Shown here piece after piece: positions 45,721 to 58,679 of a DNA stretch of 64,000 nt. The position numbers and the translations under genes are program-made. How positions within the stretch are numbered: position 1 is the first letter of the stretch; each line of letters begins with the position of its first letter. The stretch is from Dipteris shenzhenensis (taxonomy: Eukaryota; Polypodiophyta; Polypodiopsida; Gleicheniales): the NCBI GenBank assembly GCA_047967505.1, contig CM106539.1. The stretch is one strand, 5' to 3'. A model generated the notes under the pieces. It saw nothing but the letters and a program-made list of their open reading frames with translations, did no database searches and had not been told where the DNA came from.

Positions 45721-47337
45721 TGCTAACTTCTGAGTAATAAAAAAGGAGACCTCTTTCAATTTTTTTTTAAAAAAAGATGTGGAATAAAACACAAGGAGGA
45801 TCGTATTACGTAAGATTCAAATTTCGTATTTTGTCTGATTCTTAGGGCAATGCTCGCTGAAAACAGTGCATAATAAAAGGGCCGTGAAAGATGGGAGCCT
45901 CTGGGTTCAATGTGTAACGAAAGGGAAATTAATAAAAGTATGTGCTGACGGATTGTGCCTCATTAGCTGCCTAGGAATGAAGACAGTTGAAATGTGTCAA
46001 AAGTTTAGTCCGGTTTTTAATTAACTTTGATGGTGCCAGTGGTCGATGGGTGGTTGTTAAGCGCTATAAATAATGATAATTAAAATAGCAAAATTCAGAA
46101 CATTTTTAGTGCCATGTTCAAGTGTAAGACCTGACGGCCTGGAGACGGAATGTGGGTGGACTGTGGGTAGCATTCGGATTTCGAAGCCGGTGAGTGAGTT
46201 TTTAAGTGTCATACATTTCCACGTGAAAGGACAAAGAGTGCTTACTACGCTACATTTAGTAAGTTTAAACTTAAAGAATTAAGGTTCGCAAAAAATAACA
46301 GCATACAAGAAAGTATAGCCAGCCACGAGGTGAGAGCTAAGAGTATTAGAGAGGTGACTTTTTTGGCTTGCCCTTATGGGTAGGACTAAGTGAAGGTACG
46401 AGTTCCTTCATTTTCCCGGTGTCTAAAATTCGTATTGGTTGCTCTTAATAAGTTGGTGGTGAGATTCACGTGTTTTCTTTTTTGGGTTCTTAGTTCATGT
46501 CAAAAATTTGAACGCCACTAATGGACCTCTTGAAATAGTAGGATCAATTCCCTCCCCCTAGCTCCTCTCATCAACCTTGCCTAGGTTGTTGTGGGCTTTC
46601 AATCTTGGACCTGCACTTCCCAACCCCAAGCATCTTGTTCCCCAAAATTTTCCCAATTGGATTGAGCTCCAACTCTCTTTAACTCAGATCAGGACCTTGG
46701 TACCTTGGTTGTAGCAATATGTTAGTCATGGTTGCTCTGTGTGTAAGCCGTTATTCATCCTAGTGTGCATGTTGCTTAGGAGATTGCTCAAAATATTCAT
46801 GTTGTTGCTGTTGAGGCGTTTTGTCGAAGAATCTATTGTGCCAGTTGACAATTGAGGTAGGACGAGTTGTCCTCTAATCACAAAAACAAAAAGATTCAAA
46901 CAATCCCCCTTTCTCTTCACCCATTTCATTCATTACAATAACAATTCCTTCCATGCAGGCCTAATGAATGTAATTCACCTTGTTTTTAAAAATAAGAGAG
47001 GGGAAGGGGGAAGGGCAGTTAGGGGAGGCAAGGCGAAGGGGCAACGATGGTGAGATAACTAGGGGCAAGAGCCAAAGCATGGTAGGGATAGGGATGTTGA
47101 TCGCAAGACAGCTCGAGAGAAGGCTATCAAGGAGATAAAGGAGCTAGAAATATCCAGATCAAATGAGAGAGAGCCAAAAATGATATTATATGCATTGATT
47201 AGTGATTGGGGTCAAGGATTTGGAAAAAAATTATTTATCTAATAAAATTTAAAGCAAGACTTTAGTTTAAATGCCATGCTTGAAACTGCTTGAGATAAAT
47301 TATAGAGTCTGAATTTTCAAAAGCGTGGCACTCCTCG
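45721..47337. other. No recognisable gene
   Basis: Mixed-composition DNA with T9/A-rich hairpin-like sequence at 45759-45775 and a GGGGAAGGGG-rich patch near 46995-47040. Short open frames carry no motif. Confidence 0.5.
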
Positions 47338-47431
47338 TTGAGAGATTTTTGGCATAATGTTGGAGTGTTTTTTGTGACTTACTTTGTGGGGCCTCAAAGA
47401 ACGCAAATGCATGCATCAGCGTTAGAGGCAA

Positions 47432-47653
47432 ACTTCAGTTGGGGTAGTTTACAATGTGTGGCTAGGTTTGAGGGGGACAAGGTAGAACTACTACCATGTG
47501 TCATGCTTGCATGGAGCGGCATGGAAGAAATCGAGGCATTGATCTTTGCTATGATCTTGGCGTAATTATTGGAGGTTCTACTCGTCTGATTTCATCGTGA
47601 TGGTCGGGCTGCAGATGAAACTTAACATCTACTTTGTCTTACCTGGCTCGATG
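47432..47653 (+). repeat. Direct repeat flanking a Copia gag, left copy
   Basis: About 220 bp beginning ACTTCAGTTGGGGTAGTTTA and ending GGCTCGATG; a diverged copy lies at 48889-49099. A third, short fragment of related sequence (GTGGGGCCTCAAAGAAYGCAA) occurs both just upstream (47387) and just downstream (47659) of this copy. Confidence 0.8.
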
Positions 47654-47839
47654 TCATTGTGGGGCCTCAAAGAATGCAAATCTATGCATCAGTGTTGGAG
47701 GCAGTTGGGGCAGGTTCCTACGAGATGTAGTTGAAATCGGAGAAGGTGAAGCTATTTACATTCACCGATTTGATATATTGCTGTCATGGCAATTGATGGT
47801 GCATTTGTATATGATGGAGAAGGGACTCTAGCCTGTGAC

Positions 47840-48600
47840 TTTCGGCATGGAGAAAGAAGATTTAGACAACGCCTAGTAGTGCGAGGCTTGAAATCAACGG
47901 GCCCTTAGCATTTTAGGGAGAGCTCTCGGAGTCTGATACAGTCACTCTACAATCATCATCTTGATCTAACAAGTGCTGCTGAGAACTTAAAAGCAAACGA
48001 AACTCTGTTTGGTGCACGTCTCAAGAATTCTAAAGTCTTGTTGAAGTAGGAGTGTTTCGGCTTGAAGATGGAGGAGGAGTGGAGGAGAACGTTTGTCACT
48101 CTCGGAGAGTACATGAGTTCGGATGAGGGCAATCTTGAGGCAATTATTCGATCTTTGTGTCAGAGTGGAAGATGCCGATATTAAGGCAGTTCTTTTGTCA
48201 AGCCTGCCTTCCTCCTATAACGGGGTTGTAAAAATCCTTCAAGTCAACAGCAAGGTCTCCCTGAACCGAAATGGTTGCCACTCTATTGGATGACGAGCTG
48301 GCTGGAGGTTTTGGGCTACAACATGCTTATCACATGAAGGCACATGCATGCAAAAGCAAGAAGAAAGACCTAATGTGCAGGTATTGTGGCAAGCTGGGGC
48401 ACCATGAAGATTACAGCTTCTGAAAACGAGATGATATAGCCAAGAAGAACAAAGAGGCCGAGAAAAAGGAGTCACTGCATGTAGTTGAACATCTCATAGG
48501 TTTATGTGAAGTAAACGTTTGTGACGATGATGATTTTGCCTTCTGGATCAAGCTTGAATGTTGTAATAAGGTCGAAAATATCTAGGAGGGTTGAGACCAT
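47840..48600 (+). pseudogene. Copia gag remnant with degraded zinc knuckle
   Basis: Plus-strand fragments match Copia gag (UBN2 type): LFGARLKNSKVLLK-like text near 48010, LKMEEE near 48063, VLLSSLPSSYNGVVKILQV near 48190, VATLLDDELAGGFGLQHAY near 48272, and a zinc knuckle CRYCGKLGHHEDYS near 48379. The last Cys is replaced by Ser and the following Trp codon is TGA. At least three frame changes and several stops break it. No pol follows, and direct repeats (47432-47653, 48889-49099) flank it. Confidence 0.8.
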
Positions 48601-48888
48601 TAGATTATCTGTAGTGTCGCTTTTTGCTTGTGTCGATTGTCTAGTCTCATGGTTTGTCCATTTGAATATGGTCTACCTTGAGTATGTATGAGCAGTTTGC
48701 TTTTTCAAGTCCTCACTAAGTCCTCACTTGGTTTGTGAGACATCTCCTCACTTGGTTTGTGAGACATCAGTGGTGACTGTTCAGGTTCTTGTGTGTCAAC
48801 TTGGATATTTGGATCCTTTGTTTTGGATCTATATACGTTTGTTGGCAGCAGATTTTCTCATGGGTGACTTGGATACTCAATTTGAGGG

Positions 48889-49099
48889 ACTTCAGTTGGG
48901 GTAGTTTAGAATGTGTGGTTAGGTTTGAGGGGGGCTAGGTAGAACTATTGCCATGTGGCATGCTTGCATGGAATGCATGGAAGCAATTGACACAATGGGT
49001 GGAATTATTGGAGGTTCTTCTCATCTAATTTTGTCGTGATGGTCGGGACTGCTGGTGGAAGCAACATCTACTTCTCTTACCTCTCTATATGGCTCGGTG
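48889..49099 (+). repeat. Direct repeat flanking a Copia gag, right copy
   Basis: Diverged copy of 47432-47653, sharing GTGTGGYTAGGTTTGAGGGG, CATGCTTGCATGGA and TTATTGGAGGTTCT. Ends CTCTATATGGCTCGGTG. Just upstream, a 24-bp unit TCCTCACTTGGTTTGTGAGA+CATC is tandemly repeated (48722-48770). Confidence 0.78.
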
Positions 49100-50381
49100 T
49101 TGAGTATGTATGATCATCATTCAAGATGTAGTTCTCATTACAATCAATTGAATGCAAGCTTTTCTTTCTCTCGGCATCTATTCTTTAGTATTTAATGCGG
49201 TTATAGTGATCAATTCAACACTCAGTGTTCATAGAAAACCTGGAAACTAACTTGTGATATTTTCATTCACATATAAAAAATATGCTCTCAATTTTATGAA
49301 ATATGTAAAATTTTAAGCAATTTAGCTATATTTTAGCTAAAAATTCTCAAAATTCTCAAGAACACCTGAGAATTTGAAAACCCAAGTTTTGTCAAAATTG
49401 TATTACCGAAAGTACTAACTACTGAGGAAGGCAAGTTTTGCGATTTGTTTCTTGTGAACATACAAATATATATTATATATATCTACAAAAAGCTTTTTGA
49501 AAATAAAAGAATTGCGTGGAGCCTGCCCATTGCCCAATGCTCGTTACGTAAAGTTACGTTGCTCCTCCGTCGCCATGCGTGTTTTAAATTCCTTTGTTAC
49601 GTTGCTCGTTCCGTCGCCAGTCACGGCTGGACCTGCTCCTGCAAAATTGATTGGGCCCCTGGAGTCTGTGCGTGAACAACCATCCCTCTGGCCGCATCGC
49701 AATTGACTGCTCGCCGATGCTGCCCCGTCATCACCCCTTGGACTCTTGCGCCAGTTGGGGGCCTCGGACTACGCCGACGCAAGCCCAGCTGCTTCCTCCT
49801 ATCTGCCCTCTACGCTTGGCCGTTCTGATCCTTTAGCCCTCTCCTCCATATCGCACGCCTACAATTGGGACTCAACCCTTGAGCTGTAAACAGCCGGTAC
49901 TTTGCGACTCACGAGCAACGCGAGTTTCTTCTCCGTGTTCTTCAAGCCTTGCCTAGTGTGCTAGCTCTATCCTAGATTACGGTGCTGTTTAGCCCGAATT
50001 GCTTGCCGGAAGTTTGAATCCTTTGGCGTTGAGAGGCGCGCATCGTGGTAAACGCAGCTACTACCTACGATGCAACGCAACGGAGGAACCTGATTCGAAA
50101 AGCTATCTCCTTGCTCGCATTCACAGGTACTTCGGGCTCTGTGGCCTACCCGCTCCTCGCTGCTGCCTTCTAGACTACCCAAGCTGAACCTCTCAGTATT
50201 GAGCGGGTTTGCTTGGATTGTCGTGCGTCTTGGCCAGGCGACCCTCTCCATGGTGCCCGCTCTCTAGTTCGTTGGCTTCTCGCTTCGTGCGCTTCAGGTT
50301 CAGAGCCATCCACCCAGTTTTCTGGATTTTGCGCTCTAGGCTATAGAACAACTCTTGGTAGCTATCTCATTTCCACTACAT
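49100..50381. other. Upstream region of the carboxypeptidase gene
   Basis: AT-rich to about 49490, then markedly GC-richer up to the gene start. A phrase GTTACGTTGCTC..CCGTCGCCA is repeated near 49553 and 49599. Open frames here (49497-50449) have no recognisable domain and are not called as genes. Confidence 0.5.
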
Positions 50382-50541
50382 CACGTGGCTCTCGCTACTT
50401 CTCCACATGTACCATTGAAAGGCTGTTGCACGTGTGCTTCACGTCGTAATATTATAAAACTTCAGCTCGCAAGCCGCCGTTCTTGGAACTGAGAACAACT
50501 ACAATACTATCCTGTAGAGTAGCGAGGTAACTTCAGTAGCG
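50382..50541 (+). promoter_or_regulatory. Core promoter and 5' UTR of the carboxypeptidase gene
   Basis: Two G-box cores CACGTG (50382-50387 and 50429-50434) precede a TATA-like TATTATAAAAC (50450-50460), about 85-90 bp before the ATG. Transcription would then start near 50485-50495, giving a short 5' UTR. G-boxes bind bZIP and bHLH factors and suggest light, stress or hormone control; that is inference. Confidence 0.5.
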
Positions 50542-50800
50542 ATGGAGCTATGGAGATTCCGGGCAACTACTCTTTGGCTCTGCCTCCTAGCGTTGCGACC
50601 GTTTTTCAGTCTGCGTTCTGTAGTCGGCGCTCCAGAGGCTGACCTGGTGGAACACCTTCCAGGCCAACCAAAGGTTCATTTCAAGCAGTATGCTGGATAT
50701 GTGACGGTCGATGAAGCAGCTGGCCGAGCCCTGTTTTATTACTTCGTCGAGGCAGAAAGACATCCGGAGGCCAAGCCTCTAACACTCTGGCTCAATGGTG
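50542..50800 (+). CDS. Serine carboxypeptidase-like protein (S10), exon 1
   Basis: Begins at ATG 50542 (context GTAGCGATGG) and encodes 86 codons plus one base. Residues 1 to about 30 form a signal peptide ([14 protein letters not shown] core, likely cut near VVGA), so the enzyme should enter the secretory pathway, ending in vacuole or apoplast. The mature start is typical of plant S10 peptidases: [20 protein letters not shown], then [11 protein letters not shown] and PLTLWLNGG. The exon ends inside the oxyanion-hole motif NGGPGCSS at donor GTATGC (50801). S10 enzymes cleave C-terminal residues or, in the SCPL branch, act as acyltransferases; the piece seen cannot separate the two. No stop or frameshift. 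Confidence 0.93.
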
Positions 50801-51353
<553 letters not shown>

Positions 51354-51418
51354 TAGTGTCGAAAATTCATTTTGCATACTTAAACGGCGGGTGCGCCGGT
51401 GTCTACTGTGTGTGTGTC

Positions 51419-51419
<1 letters not shown>

Positions 51420-51449
<30 letters not shown>
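51420..51449 (+). repeat. (GA)n microsatellite in intron 2
   Basis: About 14 uninterrupted GA dinucleotides, preceded by a (TG) run. Confidence 0.95.
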
Positions 51450-51452
<3 letters not shown>

Positions 51453-53077
51453 GGGGTAGCCTTTAACACAATAGACGGGACTGGACTTTGGGGGTTGCAC
51501 CTGCAGAAGGTGGGTACTACTAGTACCTACACCAGGCCATTTAGAGAGAGATTCAGTACGGGGGAGACAAATTTGTCTTTTGACTTCTTCAATTTTATCT
51601 TTTTTTATGCCTTCGAAAGTGAAATTGGATTATTATTTTTATCCGAAAAAGTAAAATTAGATTTATTAGTACGAGGGCAAAAACTCAGTTGAACTAAGTG
51701 ATTTTCAAGTACCGGGAAAAATATATTGAATGAATTCCATAGCTTGTGTTCATAGGACCTATTTGTTAGCTTTTTGAATTTTTTGGTTTTCTATGCTTCA
51801 CACATTTTTCATGAAAGGTTTTGAAAGAATATGCAAGAAAAGGATTTTCATGCAAGGTTTCTAAACAATATGTAAAAACTAATGAAATGGGCTTCCATCA
51901 ACTCGCTTGGATATTTGAGGAACATAGGAGAAAGTCACGACATGCGGGAATACCTATATGCTCTTATTAAGACTACGTGGGTCTCTCTCTCTCTCTCTCT
52001 CATCCCCTCCCTTCTCTCTTTTCTCTACCTTTCCCTTTCTTAGAGCCACCCAATTGCATATAGGAATATGTCAAAGTCATCTCAAGCCTAAGATATATAT
52101 TACTTTGGGAGCTACTATCAATCAAACTTATTCCATAACACATGCTCTCTAAGGAATGACTCAACCTTCTCCCACGTCATTGCACCTAGTTTTGGGAACT
52201 ATATTACTTGAAGACTCTATACAATGAGCCCTCTTCTTATAGTTATGATCATAGCTTAATTATGTTACGCATCCAACATAGAGCTCTCTCTTGCTAGGAG
52301 AATCTATCTTTTTAGAGTACTCGTTTCAAAGAAGTGGACACATTGATCTAACTACACCTCCAATTGGATCAATTATACTTGACCTTAACCCTAACCTAGT
52401 CTATACTATGAGCTCACTATGAGTTGTCCCATCAAGAACATGTAATATCCTTGAGATTTCTCACATACAAATAATAATGTCAATGTTTTCTTCTCATCAA
52501 TTTAGAGTAAGCCTTACTGGAATCGAATTCCAAACCTCTTGTCCCCCCTAACATCCTTTCTAATGTCCCAAAGTAAATGGTCTATAGAATTGGTATATAC
52601 ATAAGCATAAATTGGTGAGGATCTTTTTCAATTCCAAAAAATCCACCTTTGCTTCCCCTAACCACAAGAAAGTTTTTTTTTCTTTTTTGGTAGATCTATG
52701 GGAGTAACCAGCATTTTAGCAAGGTAGTGCTTAAAAATAGTTTAGATCTCTCAACTACTTCACAATCATATCATCTATAAGACTAGGAGTAGGGGGGACT
52801 TGCTAATTGTTACTTTAGATGATTGTAAATTTAAGAGGAATGCTATAATAATTGTTCTCATGCCTAGTGCATCCTTTATCACGCTTTAACTAATTTTGCT
52901 TTGTGAATGTTGACATTCTTTGATGCATTTTGCTTTAGTGGAGCCTATTATGATCTCATTAGTGCTTCCTTATGAACTAGGATGGCAACCTTATCTCCAT
53001 GTGTGCCTACATGTATTTGTGTCTATGTGTGCACACATGTTTATATGCTCATGTGGAGCTTATACACATTCTTTCAA

Positions 53078-53203
53078 GTATTTTGCTTTAACTGGAGCTT
53101 ATTCTAATGGCATCAATTCCTACTTATTGATTTGAAATAAGTATTTTGCTTTAAGTGGAGCTTATTCTAATGGCATCAATTCCTACTTGTTGATTTGAAA
53201 TAA
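53078..53203 (+). repeat. 63-bp tandem duplication in intron 2
   Basis: Units at 53078-53140 and 53141-53203 begin GTATTTTGCTTTAASTGGAG and end TGATTTGAAATAA; they differ at about two sites. A diverged half-unit (TTTTGCTTTAGTGGAGCCTA) lies at 52927. Confidence 0.92.
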
Positions 53204-53218
53204 AACACTATCTCTAGG

Positions 53219-53262
53219 TGCGCGCGTGTGTGTGTGCACATGCGTGCGTGCATGTGCCCATG
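53219..53262 (+). repeat. Alternating purine-pyrimidine tract (Z-DNA type)
   Basis: GCGCGCGTGTGTGTGTGCAC followed by ATGCGTGCGTGCATGTGC: over 40 bp of nearly strict alternation. Confidence 0.85.
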
Positions 53263-55220
53263 TAGGCACTCCCCCATTGTCCTCGGCACTTTGTGAAGAA
53301 TGGCACGCTTTGCTAGGAAAAGCATGTGCTAAGAATTGCTTTGCTTCTTGAGTCAAAGAGCATTTCATTGTAGTTTTGCTTTTTAAATGCTATGTTATAG
53401 GGTGGGTGCATAATCAATTCATCCAAATGGTGATGTGTTAGATAGTGCACTATTAGTGACTACGATTGAGCTTATTTTATAGGAATTTAGGGTAGCTACA
53501 ACATACGTTGACTCAAATTATGGTGATTTGTTGGAATATCATAATCAATTGGTCCCACATGCATATTTTGCAAATTATAATGGTGGTCATCTTTTAAGAG
53601 CTATTATAGTACTATACTAGTAGAAAAAGTGATCGACCTGAGTATGCACCCATCATACAATAATCCGTTAGCCTTGTTTGAAGTAGAGAGTCATCTATTC
53701 AAACTGATTAAATGCTCTCTTGAGGATCTTATCTACTCACCATATCAATTGGTAGGAGATCTTAGGTGGGCTCATATTGTTCAACAAAGTAGATGGTTTT
53801 GTCCATCCTTAGCAACACCATGTGTTGCCTACTGGTAGTCTTATATCTTAAGCTTCTTATTAGTCTCAATGGCTATAACTTGTGGCTTATAAGGTCTTTC
53901 TATCGATGAAGGTATGGGTGTCTATAGTGGAAAGAGAGTGGAACCAAAACATGAACATGCATTTCATCAATTTCCTAGGATAGTTGATGTAACAAATATG
54001 TGACTATCATGTGAGGTAAACAAAAGGTATTATTAAATTCATTTTTTGGATTTACAAAAGTATAATTACGCAAGGGGTTATTTCAATGGAATTTAGAAAA
54101 TTTTGTAAGTTTGTATGCAAAAAGGGTTCATTTTCTTTACTCAAACTTCTCAAATAAGGGATATCTAATATACCCCTTAAACATGTGATTCTATATAGTA
54201 AACTTTCTTGGGATTTTTTGTAATAAAGAAGGCAAATAAGTTGAGTTAGTGGGGTCAGTACAAGGGCCTATCTAATTAAGAGAGGGAGGTAAGTTAAAGG
54301 GATTAGTACAAGCAGTAGTTTTAGCAAAGGGACGACTAAATAGGAGGATGTGGGGAGGCCAAGATTAGCCCTCAAGGGTTCAACTATACAAAATATGAGT
54401 AGCACATGCATTCAATAGAAGGGAATTGTTAAATCATGTTTTTAGCCTAAATACATTTATAGAGGTATATCATAAAAGCCATTTTGAAAAAGCTACGGAC
54501 TTATGTACCAGTCAGACAATATTCATAGAAGATAAAGGATTTACAAATGAGCGTTGAACGCACGTGATATATAGGGCTTAAATATAGTGACTAATGAGCA
54601 TGTGATCGACTAACTTGTAGTCATAACATGATTTATAATCTCACTTTCTGAAATAGGTTATGCTAGGAAAACATAACGGACTAAGAGATGTAGTTATAGC
54701 AATATGCATCATGTTAATCCTCTCCCTTGTTAGGATACAGTCGTCCCACTATTTGTTGCATTGCCAATTCTTAAGATATTGCATTCTTTTTGCTTTCAAT
54801 GGAAACCCAAGTGTGAGAACCTACCTAAGAGAGATAATCATGAATAGCCATCCTATGTCTTCTAATTCCCAACTACTTACCTTAGATCTATCAACAAATT
54901 TTGTGTAGTCATAAACATGTCTAGGGGCTCTATATCTACTAAAGTACACATGTGCATTATGTATCTCTCATTCATAGTCTAAGCAAATCCATGTTCATCT
55001 TGCTTTTATTTTCTTCTTTGAGATGTTAAAGCACAAATTGTACACTATTACATTAATTCAATCACGTGAACTTTATCTATTTTAACCATAGCATCTCTAT
55101 GTGAAGATAATAATAGATGACATTTTTTGGTTTCAAGTAATAGCTATATAATTTATGAAAGGAAAAATTGGAAGGTCATACACAAATTATGATGTATGGC
55201 TAACAATCTATTTTATGCAG

Positions 55221-55313
55221 CGTCAAACCTCCTATTCCTTGAATCGCCTGCTGGAGTTGGTTTTTCATACTCAAACACTACTGCTGACCTTACCACTGAT
55301 GATAAAAAAACAG
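55221..55313 (+). CDS. Serine carboxypeptidase-like protein, exon 3
   Basis: 93 bp after acceptor TTATGCAG. Encodes (A)[17 protein letters not shown] and then [13 protein letters not shown], the highly conserved S10 segment that follows the oxyanion-hole region and packs near the active site. Ends AAAACAG at donor GTATTT (55314), phase 1. Exons 1-3 together give 153 codons, roughly the first third of a usual 450-500 residue enzyme. The catalytic Ser motif (GESYAGHYVP type) and the Asp and His regions lie in later exons that I could not find before 64000. Confidence 0.93.
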
Positions 55314-57687
55314 GTATTTTAATCATTATTTGAATGTATTAATCATTTGTTTGTTGAGAAAGAGGTGAAATGCATAGTTTAGTATGCCTTATATGCAATG
55401 ACAATCATAAAGAGTGTTACTTGCAATTGTTTATTAGATAATCTTTAACTAAAATCATGTTATATAAAGACTTTGCAACATAAAGATTAAATTTTATGCA
55501 AGAATATCATAGGTCCTTTATGTATTACATTTTAAAAGCCCATCTAGCTTAGGTACTAATGCATGGATAATCTTTTAGGCAATAGGGATTTTGGGGGGGG
55601 AAATCCCTTCATAGTGATATGCATCATTTAGTGGCATATGAGTGGTTGACCAATAAACAACATGCCATGTTAGCTATTTTTAGTCATGAATGCCTCTTAA
55701 AAAAACCCATGGGTGTCTTGTTTTTTTCCATGTGGCTCTAAATGATAAAAAATATGCCATGTCAATTATCAATGGCCAATTTTGATAAAATGCCACTTGA
55801 ACACTAATAGGGACTAGTTGACATTGCTAGTGTACATGTGTAGATAGGATGATTGATACATTATAAGGAGACTCTTGTTTCCCAAAATATATCCGGTTGC
55901 ATGGTTGTTTGATGCTATATGATAGTCATTAACTTTAAGTATAAATGAAAACTAATGACCAAAACAAAATTCAATGATGTCATGTCCTATTTTATTTCAA
56001 GATTCCCATATAGGCGTGCACTTAATCTAGAAAAACTCAACTATCCTTCATTACAAGGTATCTTAGAAATGATAAGTTTGTGCATAGAAAAAATCCACAT
56101 GTGGCCTTATGGGGTTTTAACATTCTAAAATAGTTAAAGTGCCCTAATTGTGGTAGCCTACAAATTGAGACAACATCTGTGATTGGTTATGTGTGACAAT
56201 TTTTTTAAAAGTCTTTTAGATAATTTAGTGATGCCACCTTTTATGATACCATTAAAAGTATAATGGGGTAGAGAATGCATGGTATCTAAGCCAATTTGTT
56301 GCATTGTTTAAGTATTCAATAGCATGTGATCTTCTAGGTTCATTCCTTAACACTTTGAAAATGGTCATTTAACCTTGGTGAAGAATAAGACAACTTTGTA
56401 TAGGTTAGCATGAAAGAAGTAAGGACTTTGTTACTGGACCATCAGAATATGTACCCCCTTTCATGAATGGGTGGCTTCTCTATGGTGAAAGAAGTAAGGA
56501 CTTTGTTTTTCAACCATTGGAATATATACCCCTTTCATAAACATGTCCCATGGCTCTTCAATTCACCATCCTTCACATACCAAGCATCCTCTAGTACTCT
56601 ATTGGAATGGCAAACCCTTCTCTATTGTCCTTAAGGTTTGACTTCAAGGGAGCTAAACTATCGATAGATTCCTTAGTTTGTAAAATTCTATAAATTCTTT
56701 ATAACATCCTTGACATATGTGTAGTAATATATGTGTGGTTGATCCCTAACATATATGCAAAAAACACATGATCTTGGGGAATTTATTATGAACTCTCTTA
56801 CATCACGTGCATTTAATAAAGGGAGTTTTAGGTATCCCTTATGTATGTATAATTTTTGTAATCCCACAAGGGGGAAAAACACTTATTTTAAACTCACGTG
56901 CTACCTCACATATTGCTTAGTGAACTCCTCTTTTGTTGAACTCACATGCTATCTTACATATTGGCTAGTATTCCTACTTCACATGTGAGAAGATGAGCAA
57001 AATACTTTGAACTTGCAATATTTTACCTACCATCTTGAGTTGCTAACTGCTTATCGTGGATGCAACATGGATGTAATGTGACTTCTGGCATTTAAATAAA
57101 TCCCTCACAATGTAAGAAGAACGTGCCACTCCTCGACTCATACTGGAGATATTGATCACTCTCCATGATGCAAGATATCAAGCGCTATGTAAACCATAGT
57201 TCTTTCCATTAAGAAAGATGAGGCATGATGATGAGTATTGCTTCGAATTTTGTTATGCAATCTTGCAATCTTTACAATAAATGCTATATCTTATACAGGT
57301 TGTTGCATAGCAAAGGTACATGCCATTCCTTCCCATGTGATATTCCACATCAAGAAATGGTAGGAAGATAGAAGGCTAGAGTAGCATCATGATTCGGTGT
57401 GGTTGATTGTGAAACTACTTGGGGGCATTGCACAAAAAGCTGTAGTGGTGGAATTACAAAATTGGTGATGGCATGATGCGTCGATGATGTGTAATAGTTT
57501 ATGTTCTTGTCGAATTAATTTTGTAGCATGATATTTCACTACTTTTTTCAAACTCACCATTTTGGTTGAATATAGCTAAACTAAAAGGTAGAAGCCATTG
57601 GTAGTATAAAGGGCATGGTAGTTGATGACTATTAAGAGCATGCCTAATTATGACACTACACCTATCATGTTTCCCTTTGCTATGGAT

Positions 57688-58120
57688 TTAGATGCTCGTT
57701 TGGGAGAGACTAAAATCAAATTGTTTAGACTTCACAAGCAGTTGTAGCTTGAATGAAGAGATTTGGACTACTTTTTGATTAGCCTTCTCCTTTAGTGCTA
57801 GCCTTCATCATGGCTGAGTTTGCCTTTCACCTCTGGAGTGCCGACCGAAACTCAGTACGAAGATTTTGTATAAATGGATGCTCAAGTATGTGTGGGTGTG
57901 TGGATTTGTATGTGTGAGAGCATACTTTTATACTATGGTCTACACCCACTGTTGGGCATTGATGACGTCAATGGGGATGTCATAGTAGCTAGTCCCTACT
58001 ATGCATGATGGAGTTTATGGTTCTCAATCTTATGAGTGGCTCTCATGAGATTGAAACTGCACTATGTTGTGTTTTTAGAGGATGAGTTTGGGAATGCTCC
58101 TGGATTCATCTAGGTATATG
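57688..58120 (+). repeat. 433-bp direct duplication, copy 1
   Basis: Begins TTTAGATGCTCGTTTGGGAG and ends GGATTCATCTAGGTATATG. The second copy is 559 bp downstream. The two are highly similar, with scattered substitutions and balanced one-base indels. Spacer 58121-58246 is unrelated. Confidence 0.93.
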
Positions 58121-58246
58121 CTTCTGCCGTATTAGCGGACATGCAAATTTCACCTTGCGAATTTTTCGTCCAAGTTGCGGCCTGTTGGTATTGCGATAAT
58201 TCTTTCTATCTTAAATGGTGCATTGCCCTACCAGCTACATTTAGAT

Positions 58247-58679
58247 TTAGATGCTCGTTTGGGAGAGACTAAAATGAAATCGTTTAGACTTCACAAGCAG
58301 TTGTAGCTTGAATGAAGATATTTGGACTAATTTTTGATTAGCCTTCTCCTTTAGTGCTAGCCTTCGTCATGGTTGAGTTTGCCCTTCACCTCCGGAGTGC
58401 GGATAGAAACTCAGTACGAAGACTTTGTGTAAATGGATGCTCAAGTATGTGTGGGTGTGTGGATTTGTATGTGTGAGAGCATACTTTTATACTATGGTCT
58501 ACATCCACTGTTGGGTGCTGATGACGTCAGTGGGGATGTCATAGTAGCTAGTCCTTGCTATGCATGATGGAGTTTATGGTTCTCAATCTTATGATGACTC
58601 TCATGAAATTGAAATTGCACTATGTTGTGTTTTTAGAGGATGAGTTTGGGAATGTTCCTGGATTCATCTAGGTATATGA
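58247..58679 (+). repeat. 433-bp direct duplication, copy 2
   Basis: Second copy of 57688-58120. Both contain a (GTGTGGGTGTGTGGATTTGT)-type block and GATGACGTCARTGGGGATGT (a CRE-like TGACGTCA in copy 1, TGACGTCAG in copy 2). Confidence 0.93.

Noticed and set aside
49497-50449. A separate gene upstream of the carboxypeptidase in the GC-richer stretch
   Set aside because: Open frames are short, overlap on both strands and show no domain; more likely promoter and 5' flanking DNA.
57688-58679. LTR pair of a TRIM element
   Set aside because: The repeats lack TG...CA ends, a convincing primer site, polypurine tract or target duplication; kept only as a direct duplication.
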